The notes beneath the pieces are model-generated. The model was not told where the DNA came from and did no database searches. It saw only the letters and a program-made list of their open reading frames with translations. 64,000 nt of DNA, taken from JBBQUN01 sp963717115 (GTDB taxonomy: Bacteria > Actinomycetota > Acidimicrobiia > Acidimicrobiales > SZUA-35). Made by a program: the position numbers and the translations under genes. The DNA lies in NCBI GenBank assembly GCA_963717115.1, contig CAVQVO010000011.1, forward strand, positions 52,540 to 116,539, written 5' to 3'. Positions 7,869-16,376 of this stretch are shown in pieces (position 1 is the first letter of the stretch; every line of letters starts with the position of its first letter).

Positions 7869-9508
7869 ATGTCCGAGAACATCCAGCCAGGGTCCGCGAC
7901 GCCGGCGCGAACAGACGCACCGGAGCGCGTGGTCGTCGGGAGGAACGCCATCGTCGGGCGGCGCCGGCGCCATGATTGCCGCACCGCACGGGCGGGACGT
8001 CTCGCTCGACGACTGGGAGCGGCGATACTCGTGACAGCAGCCGCCGCCTGCGGTTCCGGCAGTGACGGGGCGGAGGAATCGGTGTCCAGCGCAGTCGTGG
8101 CGGCGCCCGACAGCGAGGTGGTGCAGCTGCGGATCGGGACCAACGATCCAGCTGATGCTCCGACGGCGTTCGCAATCGCCGAGTTCGTCCGTCAGGTCGA
8201 GGAGCTGTCCGCCGGTTCGATCATCGTCGAGCCGGTGTGGCGCGCTGCCGGCGATCCGGCGCCCGACGACTGGGATCAAGCGGTCGCGGCGAAGGTGATC
8301 GCTGGTGACCTCGATCTCGCCCTGGTCCCGTCGGCTTCGTGGGACACCGAGCACGACATCGTCCTTGCGGGCGTTGAACGCTCCGTTCCTCGTCGATTCC
8401 CAGGAGCTCGTCGCGGCCATCGTCTCGGGTGACATCGCCGGGGAGTTGATGGCGGGTCTCGACGAAACGGGTGTCACGGGGCTGGCGTTGCTTCCCGAAG
8501 GACTCCGGTACGTGTTCTCGTACGGCGACGCATTGACGGCGCCCGGGCGACTTCGAAGGAGCGACGATCAGGTCGCCACGATCCGACACGGTGTACTCAC
8601 TGTTCGAGGCGTTCGGCGCAACCGCCGACGACCCGCAGGGGTCCGAGTTCGACGAACAGGCCGCCGACGGGTCACTGGCCGGGGTCGAGTCGTCGTTCGC
8701 CCGGGCAGCCGGATTGCCGGGCGGCCCGACGACAGCGGTCGGAAACCTGCCGCTGTTCCCCAAGGTCAACACGCTCGTCGTCAACGACGCCAGGTTCGCG
8801 ACCTTGACCGAAGCCCAACAGCAGGTGCTCCACGATGCCGCAGCGGAGACGCTCGACTCGATCCTCACCGACGCCACCGGCGAGGCGGCTCTCGCTGCCG
8901 ACTACTGCGCGGCCGGTGGAACGATCGTCGCAATCGACGACGGGCAACTCGCGGCGTTCGAAGCAGCGGCAGCTCCGGTCTACGCCGAACTCGAGGCCGA
9001 CCCGTCGACCGGCGCCATGATCGATCGCATCGACGACCTCGAGCTCGAGCTGCCAACCAGCTCGTCGATCGTGCCGTGCGGCCCAGGGCAGGACACAGCC
9101 ACGACGGAACCCTTCGACGGCGACACCATCCCGATCGGCACCTACGAACGCACGATCACGACCGCCGACGGATCCGACCTCGACCCGACCATCGTCGCCG
9201 ACATCCTCGGCCCGAGCGGCGAGAAGCTCACCGAACTCGAGATCGCAGCCGACGCCTGGACCCTCTACGAGGTCACCGACGACGGAGAACGCAGCGTCGC
9301 CGACCTCGGCACGTACCACTACGACTCCGACGGACGCTGGATCACGGTCAGCACGAGCGGTGGATGCTCCGGGTGCGTCATCGGTTTCGACTGGACCCTC
9401 GACGGCGACCAGCTCACGCTCACCCTGGCCGAGGTCGCCGATCATTCGATCTATGACGACGGCGTGCGCCTCATGACCGAGGGCGGCTACCAGGCCACGG
9501 TGGAGTAG
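7869..9508 (+). CDS. TRAP-type (DctP-like) solute-binding lipoprotein, two frameshifts
   Basis: Three successive frames together make one protein. Frame 1 (from ATG 7869, with AGGAGG 5 bases upstream) gives a lipoprotein signal ending in VTAAAACGSG, then VVQLRIGTNDPADAPTAF and VKVIAGDLDLALV-like segments. Near 8358 it shifts to a frame giving LRALNAPFLVDSQELVAAI. Near 8545 it shifts again, to DFEGATIRSPRSDTVYSLFE, and runs to 9508. The order and motifs match DctP-family periplasmic binding proteins of TRAP transporters. The last ~130 residues form an extra beta-rich domain (PIGTYERTIT onward) not usual in DctP. No membrane subunits of a TRAP transporter are nearby. The long N-terminus before the signal is odd, so the start is uncertain. 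Confidence 0.6.
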
Positions 9509-9578
9509 CGGCCGGCGAGCACGATGACTACCCAACGGGTAATCGCTCGATCGTCGTCCACCGTTCACGCTGTGGTTC

Positions 9579-10034
9579 ATGACGACGACGAACCTCAACG
9601 CACGGACCACCGACCCTCGTTCACCGCTTCGAGGAGTGCTCGCCACGAACTCGGTCACCTCGGCCGCTGCCGGCCTCGCTGCGGCGATTGCTCCCGCGAC
9701 GGTTGGTGAGGTCCTCGGCATCGTCCATGATCGGGGCGACCTGATCGTACGAGTCGTCGGCCTCGGACTGATCCTGTTCGCCGTCGAGGTCGCCGTGACC
9801 GCGGTTCGCCACCGAGAGGCGACGATCGCCCGGGACTCCCTGCTGATCTCCGCCGCCGATCTTGCCTGGGTGATCTCGACCATCGTCGTGTTGGCAACCG
9901 TCGATCTGTCGACGACCGGTCGAGTGATCGCTGCGGTGATGGGCGTCGGCGTTGCCACCTTCGCGGCCCTCCAGCTTCGCCTCGGGCGCAGCTCCATCGA
10001 CCGAACCCACGACCGACCGGAAAATCGGCGATGA
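9579..10034 (+). CDS. Small integral membrane protein, four predicted helices
   Basis: 151 residues with about four hydrophobic segments (SAAAGLAAAIAPATV; VRVVGLGLILFAVEVAVTAV; LISAADLAWVISTIVVLA; VIAAVMGVGVATFAALQL). It resembles small actinobacterial membrane proteins of unknown function. It follows the binding-lipoprotein gene by 70 bases, on the same strand. A short dyad (TACCC-AAC-GGGTA) lies just before it, near 9531. Function not assigned. Confidence 0.65.
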   Translation: MTTTNLNARTTDPRSPLRGVLATNSVTSAAAGLAAAIAPATVGEVLGIVHDRGDLIVRVVGLGLILFAVEVAVTAVRHREATIARDSLLISAADLAWVISTIVVLATVDLSTTGRVIAAVMGVGVATFAALQLRLGRSSIDRTHDRPENRR

Positions 10035-10159
10035 CCGACCTCGCCGCCGCCATCGACGCCCATCTCACGGGCTTCGGTCCACGTCCCGAACACGACTGAA
10101 CGGTTTCCGTTACCTCAGAGGTCATCGATGGGGCCTCCGGCCGAACCTACGATCAGCCC

Positions 10160-10948
10160 ATGGCAACAGCGACCATTGGTGACCTCCTCAAGACCTGGCG
10201 ATCCCGAAGGTCGTGCAGTCAGATGGCCCTGGCGCTCGACACCGGTGTCTCGACCAGGCACCTCAGCTTCGTCGAAACCGGCCGATCCAGGCCCAGCCCG
10301 GAACTGGTGTTGGCTCTCGCCGAGCGCCTCGAGGTCCCGCTGCGCGAACGAAACACGATGCTGCTCGCCGCCGGCTATGCGCCCCGTTTCACCAGCCATC
10401 CGCTCGACGACGAGGCCATGGCGCTGATCCGGTCGTCGCTCGAGCGGGTTCTCGATGCGCACGATCCCTTTCCCGGTTTGGTCCTCGACAAGCATTGGAA
10501 CATCGTCATGGCGAACCGGGCAGCCACCCGGCTGCTCGAGCTGCTCCCACCGGAACTGCGCCAGGAACCGGTCAACCTGTTCCGGGTCAGTCTCCACCCG
10601 GATGGACTCGCCCGGTACACGACCAACTTCGACCATTGGGGTGGCTACCTGCTCCGCCAACTCGACCGTCTCGCCGTCAGGTTCGGCGACGACGAATTCC
10701 CGTCGCTCCGCAACACGGTCGAGCAATACCCGAACGTGGCCGCTCTCGCCCGAAACCCGGCGAGGGCGACCGACGCCGATCTGGTCATCTCCTGCGAACT
10801 CGACCTGTTCGGTCGGCAGCTCCGGCTCTTCACCACGCTCACGACCTTCGGATCGCCACTCGATGTGACCCTCGACGAACTCCTCATCGAGCTGTTCTTT
10901 CCTGCCGACACCCCGACCGAGCACGCGCTCGCAGACCTCGACCGCTGA
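10160..10948 (+). CDS. XRE-family regulator with MmyB-like ligand-binding domain
   Basis: 262 residues. Residues about 6-62 are a Cro/C1-type helix-turn-helix (LLKTWRSRRSCSQMALALD, TGVSTRHLSFVETGRSRPS). The remainder (PGLVLDKHWNIVMANRAATR, LRNTVEQYPNVAAL, LTTFGSPLDVTLDELLIELF) matches the MmyB-like PAS-related ligand-binding domain seen in many actinobacterial one-component regulators. These usually control a neighbouring oxidoreductase gene; none is adjacent here. It lies upstream of the cyclase-STAND gene in the same orientation, but 186 bases away. Confidence 0.85.
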   Translation: MATATIGDLLKTWRSRRSCSQMALALDTGVSTRHLSFVETGRSRPSPELVLALAERLEVPLRERNTMLLAAGYAPRFTSHPLDDEAMALIRSSLERVLDAHDPFPGLVLDKHWNIVMANRAATRLLELLPPELRQEPVNLFRVSLHPDGLARYTTNFDHWGGYLLRQLDRLAVRFGDDEFPSLRNTVEQYPNVAALARNPARATDADLVISCELDLFGRQLRLFTTLTTFGSPLDVTLDELLIELFFPADTPTEHALADLDR

Positions 10949-11134
10949 CGCCGGCGAGACCCGCCACCACCCGGCCACCGCTGGTGCGACGCTGCCCTGC
11001 ACTCCTTCGTCGAGGCCTGGGCTTCGAGCTCCCCGATGTCCTCCGGGGATGTGGGAAAACACTCCGGCCCACATCGCGGCTGCGGGTTACCTTGGTTGCG
11101 TGACACGCGTGCTTCGCGACGGCAGGGATCCACG

Positions 11135-13762
11135 ATGCGAGTGAATGAGCGGATCCTGCCGGGCGGCGACGTCACGTTCGTCTTCACCGACATCGAGGGA
11201 TCGACCAGACTCCTGAGGGAACTCGGTGACGAGCGATACGCAGAACTCCTGGAGCGCCACGACGAGCTCCTTCGGATCTGTTGGGATCGACACCGCGGCA
11301 TCGAGGTCGGAAACGAGGGGGATTCCTTCTTCGTCGTCTTCACGCAGCCGAGCGACGCCGTTCTCGCCTGCACCGAGGCCCAACTCGCCCTCGCCTCGGA
11401 GTCCTGGGGGCCCGGCGGGCAGATCCGGGTTCGTATGGGCATCCATTCCGGGATCGCGCAACCTCGCAACTCCGACTACGCGTCGCTCACGGTTCACCAG
11501 GCTGCGAGGGTGATGTCTGCGGCGTCGGGGGCCCAGGTGTTCATGACGAAGCAGGTCGCAGCACGGATCGACGACGACGACGGGTACTCCGTCAACGTGA
11601 TCGGCAGGTATCGGATCCGCGACTTCGACGGCCCGGTCGAACTCTTCGAACTGCGGGACGACCGATGGCCGGCGGCCCATTTTTCGCCACGTGTCCCGCC
11701 CGCCGATACGCACAACCTGATCCGTCCTCGCACCTCGTTGATCGGCAGGCAGGAGGAGCTCGAGAACGTCCCCGAGTTGGTCGGGTCGGGTGTGTTGACG
11801 TCCTTGGTGGGGCCGGGTGGTGTCGGCAAGACCCGCTTGGCGATCGAGGTCGGTTTGGCGTGCGCTGCACGTTGGTCAGACGGCGTTTGGATGGCAGAGC
11901 TCGACCGCGCGACCACGCTCGAGACCATGGTCGGCTCGGTCGCTCGAGCGTTGGGGTTGCGGCTCGATCTCGGAGCCGATCCGATGGACGAGCTGCTCGA
12001 TCGGTGTTCGCAACGCAGCTCCTTGCTCATCCTCGACAATTGTGAGCACCTCCTTGGAATGTGCGCGCAGCTCGCATCGGGGCTGCTTCACCGAGCCCCG
12101 AGCATGGGTGTGCTGGCAACGTCGCGCACCCCACTCGGGCTCGTGGCCGAGCGGGTCTGGAGGCTCGGCCCCCTGGACACGTCACCAACCACCGGACCGA
12201 CAGGGTCGACACCGGACGCAATACGACTGTTCCGCGACCGGATCGAACTCGGCCGGTCGACGGTTGGATCGTCGTCGAGCGACGATGAAATCGGCAGGAT
12301 CTGCGCCCAACTCGATGGGATCCCCCTGGCGATCGAACTGGTTGCGGCCAATGCGCACCGGATGCCCCTGAGCGAGATCTCGGCTGCGCTCGACGATCAT
12401 GTCTCGTTCCCCGAGGTCCGGGACCCCACCGTTCCCGAGCGTCACCGCTCACTCGACAACGTGCTCGAGTGGAGCCACGTCCTTCTCGACGACGACGGAC
12501 GAGCGTTGCTCTCGAGCGTCTGCGACCTTCCTGCCGGGTTCGACATCGAGACCGCCCATGCTGCGGTCGGCGGGCTCGGGCAGCAGCAACTCGGCCGGAC
12601 GATGAGGGCCACTTGGTCGCTCGTCGACAACTCGCTCATCGAACCCGATTCGTCGTCAGGGGGGCGCAGGTATCGCTGTTCGTCGCTCGTCAGGAACTTC
12701 GCCGTCACCCGCACCGATACTGCGAGCCGAAGCGTCTGCACCGCTCGGTTGATCGATCACTATCTGAGGACCCTCGGCCCACATCGCACGCCTGATCAGG
12801 CATGGGCGAGTCTCCTGGGTGAGGAGCTCGACAATCTGCGCCACCTGACGATGATCGGCTCCAGCGCTCCCATCGAGGATCGCCAGGCTCTGGCTTGGAC
12901 GATCGGCCGCTATCTGGACATGACGGATCAGTTCGCATTCGCCATCGCCGAACTCGACTCCTTCGCCAGGCATCTCAGCGACCCGACCCCCGAGCTCGTC
13001 GCAATTCGATCGCTGATCGCCGACATCCATCTTCGACGAGGAGACCTCGAGTGCGCCGAGGCGGAGATCGCCGTTGCGGAACGGCTCCTCGCTCAGGTCG
13101 GTCCGGTCGAGTGGGACGACGTCTGTGTCCCTCGAACTCGTGGCGATATCGCATTGCGGCAAGGCAACACGGACCTCGCCCTTCGAATCGCGCTCGATGC
13201 TCTGGAGACCTCGCCATCACCGCGTGGGGCTGCACGGGTCTGGGATCTGATCGGGATCATCCATGCGACGGCCGACGACCCGGTCGAAGCGGCCATCGCA
13301 TTCCGCCGAGAACTCGAGCTGTGGAGGGAAGTCGGCTCGTTCGCCCCCCAGGCGACGACGCTCGGAAACCTTGCGGAAGTGGCGCTTCGTGCCGGCGACG
13401 AGCGGGCTGCGGCCGAGTACCAGCTGGGTTGTCTCGACATCGCCATGGAACTCGGACAGCCGGTTCTCTCAGCATTCTCGATCGTGGTGGCGGCCCAACT
13501 CGCTGCGCTGCGTCAGCGCTGGCCCGACGCCGTACGCCTCCAGAGCGCTGCCGATCACGCCCTCGAGAGCATCGGATACGTCATGTACGACAGCGACAAG
13601 GTCCAACGCCGGCAGATGTTGAACGAGGCAGCAAAAGAGCTGACCGAAGCAGAGGTCGCCAGACTGCGCGACGCTGGAGCCGATCTCGACCTCGGGACCG
13701 CATCGACGGAGGCATCGGCATTCCTGCGGAGCCTCATCAGGAATGGGGTGGCACATGAGTGA
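11135..13762 (+). CDS. Class III adenylate/guanylate cyclase domain fused to STAND ATPase and TPR-like repeats
   Basis: 875 residues. Residues ~10-175 are a class III nucleotide cyclase: FVFTDIEGSTRLL and GNEGDSFFVVF carry the two metal-binding Asp residues. From ~195 a STAND/NB-ARC-like ATPase follows, with Walker A SLVGPGGVGKTRLAIE (~225), Walker B LLILDNCEHLL and the GVLATSRTPLG sensor. From ~500 to the end are TPR-like helical repeats. There is no C-terminal LuxR HTH, unlike most actinobacterial relatives, so output is unlikely to be transcription. The stop overlaps the start of a subtilase gene by 8 bases, pointing to tight coupling. The start ATG 11135 was chosen because the cyclase strand follows at once; upstream sequence is not protein-like. 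Confidence 0.85.
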   Translation: MRVNERILPGGDVTFVFTDIEGSTRLLRELGDERYAELLERHDELLRICWDRHRGIEVGNEGDSFFVVFTQPSDAVLACTEAQLALASESWGPGGQIRVRMGIHSGIAQPRNSDYASLTVHQAARVMSAASGAQVFMTKQVAARIDDDDGYSVNVIGRYRIRDFDGPVELFELRDDRWPAAHFSPRVPPADTHNLIRPRTSLIGRQEELENVPELVGSGVLTSLVGPGGVGKTRLAIEVGLACAARWSDGVWMAELDRATTLETMVGSVARALGLRLDLGADPMDELLDRCSQRSSLLILDNCEHLLGMCAQLASGLLHRAPSMGVLATSRTPLGLVAERVWRLGPLDTSPTTGPTGSTPDAIRLFRDRIELGRSTVGSSSSDDEIGRICAQLDGIPLAIELVAANAHRMPLSEISAALDDHVSFPEVRDPTVPERHRSLDNVLEWSHVLLDDDGRALLSSVCDLPAGFDIETAHAAVGGLGQQQLGRTMRATWSLVDNSLIEPDSSSGGRRYRCSSLVRNFAVTRTDTASRSVCTARLIDHYLRTLGPHRTPDQAWASLLGEELDNLRHLTMIGSSAPIEDRQALAWTIGRYLDMTDQFAFAIAELDSFARHLSDPTPELVAIRSLIADIHLRRGDLECAEAEIAVAERLLAQVGPVEWDDVCVPRTRGDIALRQGNTDLALRIALDALETSPSPRGAARVWDLIGIIHATADDPVEAAIAFRRELELWREVGSFAPQATTLGNLAEVALRAGDERAAAEYQLGCLDIAMELGQPVLSAFSIVVAAQLAALRQRWPDAVRLQSAADHALESIGYVMYDSDKVQRRQMLNEAAKELTEAEVARLRDAGADLDLGTASTEASAFLRSLIRNGVAHE

Positions 13763-15165
13763 CTCGTCGCCGTACCGCTGGACCGATTCGGTCGCAGTCG
13801 AGTGGAACGACGCAGGTGGATACGCCTATCGGCCCGGTGAGGTCCTGCTTCGAGGCAAGGCGGCGATGAGATTCGTTCAGCGAATCGAGCCCGACGTGGC
13901 CGTGGAGCCTCTCGAAGACGCGATCCGGGAGCTCTTCGCTCAGGTCGAGGCACCCGATTCGGTCGAAGCGTTCATGGCCAGCGAAGCCGTCCCGCCCGGC
14001 GTGTGGCAATGGCGCCGACTGACCGGTGTGACCGACGTGGTCGGCGTCGTTCGCGCTGCGAGGGCGGCCGGCCACCGGGTCCAGCCGAACCACGTGCTCT
14101 TTGCCGACAACTGCTCGTGCGGGGAATCGTGTCCTCCGCACCCGTCCCTGGCGAACGACCTCGCCGGGCTGCTCGGCAACCCGCTGCGCGCCAACCCGCT
14201 GCGTGCGAACCCGTTGCGTGCGAACCCCTTGCGCGCCAACCCGCTGCGTGCGAACCCCTTGCGCGCCAACCCGTTGCGTGCGAACAAGCCGCCGGTCAAC
14301 AGCGCGGTCCCGGCCCCCGAGGTCGACGTCGTGGAGACCGGACTCCCTCAGATCGATCCGAAGCCACGGGCGATCGTCTTCGACACGGGCTATGCCGACG
14401 ATGGATTTCCGCTCCTCGCCATCGCAGACATCTCGGGGGCGCGCGAGGTGCCGGACGCCATACCGGTACTCCTGGGCGGCGATGGGTATCTGGATCCGGT
14501 GGCAGGCCACGGAACGTTCATTTCCGGCCTCGTCCAACTCCTCAGCCGAGGGACACCGATCACGGTGAGGCGCGGTCATCGGCCCACTCGGAGACGCAGA
14601 CGAACTCACGCTGTCGGCCTGGCTCCTGGGCCAACTGATCCTGGACTCTGCCGAGGGCACGACCGAGAGCTGGCCGAGAACGGTGTTCAGCATCTCGATG
14701 AGCGGAGACCTCATCAGCCCCATTGCGTTGGTCGGCGAGGTCGTCTCGTTGGTCCAGACGAAGGGCATCACGGTGGTGGCATCGGCAGGAAACGCTGCTG
14801 CCTGCCGTCCCGCCTATCCCGCAGCGCTTCCGGGAGTCATCTCGGTCGGCGCCCTCGGTCCATGCGGGCCCGCCGAGTTCACCAACTACGGACCTTGGGT
14901 ACGGGCCTGTGCGCCGGGGGTCGACCTGATCAGTTCGTTCTTCGGATTCAACGGTGCGAATGTCGCGATCAACGGAGTCGACATCGATGACTTCCGCGGC
15001 TGGGCGTACTGGAGTGGTACCTCGTTCTCGGTCCCGATCGTCGTTGCCGCGCTGATCAACGACATGCGACTGCGCGGTCGAACGGGAAAGGAAGCGGTCG
15101 ACGCGATCATCGATGCCCCGCATCTCGCTCGGATCCCGTGCCTCGGCACGATCGTCAACATGTAG
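13755..15165 (+). CDS. S8 family serine peptidase (subtilase) with ANPLR repeats, one frameshift
   Basis: The frame from ATG 13755 gives an N-terminal ~140-residue domain, a run of seven NPLRA pentapeptides, then the catalytic Asp region AIVFDTGYADDG and the His region GHGTFISGL. Near 14572 one indel moves the frame: AVIGPLGDADELTLSAWLLG continues, through VASAGN and the Ser motif SGTSFSVPIVVAAL, to TAG at 15165. All three subtilase triad motifs are therefore present across the shift. No signal peptide is visible, so it is probably cytosolic. A start at 13743 is also possible. Its start overlaps the stop of the cyclase-STAND gene, so the two are probably made together. Confidence 0.75.
14178..14282 (+). 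repeat. Seven 15-bp tandem repeats coding for NPLRA
   Basis: Seven uninterrupted units of AAC-CCG-CTG-CGC-GCC, with silent third-base variants (CTG/TTG, CCG/CCC, CGC/CGT, GCC/GCG). Each codes Asn-Pro-Leu-Arg-Ala. The silent differences show that selection keeps the peptide. The block lies between the N-terminal domain and the subtilase catalytic domain and is probably a flexible linker or a cleavable region. Confidence 0.9.
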
Positions 15166-15469
15166 CCCGCCCTCGAATCGCCGAGCAAATCGTCAGGCCG
15201 ATCGCCGATGATGTACCCCGGCTTCTGGGTTTCGGTCCGACGATCCGGTTCCGACGTCGCCCTCGCAGGTGCGGTTCCCGGCGCCGACCGACCCAGGCTC
15301 GAATCCATCATCGGAGCGTAGGCCCAGCTGGACAAGCGTCTGGACGAGTCGAAGCACACGCACCCATCGTCGGATGGAGTTCCTGATCTCGACTTCTTCC
15401 AGCGTTGGCGGGTTGGCCATCCGGGTTCAGGCTTTGCGAGCGCCGCTCGGGTTCTGCGACGACTCGAAT

Positions 15470-15640
15470 GGGTGGATGCGGGTGGCGACTCGCTCGGAGT
15501 GCGATCAGAACTCCGGCGACCATGACCATGGCGCCGACGGTTTCGGCACGCCCGGGAACCCGATCGAGCAGGACGGCTGCTGACGCCATGGCGACGACGG
15601 GTGCGAGCAGCACGAACGGCACGACATCAGCCGAACGAGT
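15470..15640 (-). pseudogene. Remnant of an EamA/DMT-family permease C-terminus
   Basis: The minus strand reads ADVVPFVLLAPVVAMASAAV, then GRAETVGAMVMVAGVLIALRA. This is the typical last two helices of EamA (RhaT-like) drug/metabolite transporters. Upstream residues in the same frame are Arg/His-rich and not transporter-like, so the eight preceding helices are absent. No other gene was recognised between the subtilase and the SMR gene (15166-15911). Confidence 0.5.
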
Positions 15641-15911
15641 CGACCAGGACTGACCGCCGCGGACCGGCTCGAAGCGGTCGCCCGACCGCTCCAACCGAAG
15701 GATGAGTCGCGGTCGAAGTGGCTGCTGTCGGGCCGGGTGTGGGCATGGGACTCGGTGGTGACGACGGCGAGCGTGGTGCCGGTCTTGGGTCATCGTCGGC
15801 GGTGCGTTGCGGCCGAACCGCTATCGTCGGTTTCGAGGGATGCATCACGGATCTCTCCCGACGAGGGGCGCACCGTACCGGCCGGAACGACGGGCGCAGG
15901 AGAGAGTCGTC

Positions 15912-16229
15912 ATGGCGTGGGTCGTTCTGGTGGTCGCAGGACTGTTCGAGGTCGCATGGGCGAGTCTGTTGGATTCGACGAAGGGGTTCACTCGGCTCTG
16001 GCCGACGATGGGCTTCGTGGTCACGCTCGCGGTCAGCATGTACCTCTTGAGCGTCGCGACGCGCACGATTCCTGTTGGAACCGGTTACGCCGTGTGGGTC
16101 GGGATCGGTGCGGTCGGAGCGTTCCTGGTCGGCGTCGTGTTCAAGGGCGACGAGACCAGCGTGGGGCAGGTCACGGCGGTCGCGGCATTGGTGATGTCGA
16201 TCGTCGCCGTCAAGCTGACGGCGGTCTGA
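15912..16229 (+). CDS. Small multidrug resistance (SMR) family protein
   Basis: 105 residues with four membrane helices and the SMR signature: MAWVVLVVAGLFEVAWASLL with the essential Glu at residue 13, and VGTGYAVWVGIGAVGAFLVG. The Trp-Ala-Ser after the Glu resembles the SugE/Gdx guanidinium-exporter branch more than EmrE, but substrate cannot be settled here. ATG 15912 follows a GGAGAGAG ribosome site. The 5' region was checked for a guanidine-II riboswitch, and the hairpins do not fit. Confidence 0.85.
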   Translation: MAWVVLVVAGLFEVAWASLLDSTKGFTRLWPTMGFVVTLAVSMYLLSVATRTIPVGTGYAVWVGIGAVGAFLVGVVFKGDETSVGQVTAVAALVMSIVAVKLTAV

Positions 16230-16376
16230 ATCGAGCTCATCGGTCGGGTCCTGCAGGAGTACCGGATGAGCGGTCGCCAGTCGTGATCGGTCATGGTGAC
16301 GGCGGCGGAGATGCAGCCGCTGCTTCACCCGGGCCTGGCGGTTGTGGTCCGATGTCGGCCGGAGTCCCCGGCCCGA

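Noticed and set aside
8672..10093. Minus-strand frame of 473 codons across the binding-protein and membrane-protein genes
   Set aside because: Composition is that of an antisense shadow, with no motif and no ribosome site; the plus-strand frames contain recognisable families.
14178..14282. Regularly spaced short repeats, considered as CRISPR
   Set aside because: Units are contiguous without spacers and code for a pentapeptide; the same holds for 28848-29141 and 57780-58010. No cas genes are present.
15840..15911. Two ACGA-containing hairpins upstream of the SMR gene, like a guanidine-II (mini-ykkC) riboswitch
   Set aside because: The bases next to the ACGA loops would form G-G and A-C mismatches instead of the closing G-C pairs, and the two hairpins are unlike each other.
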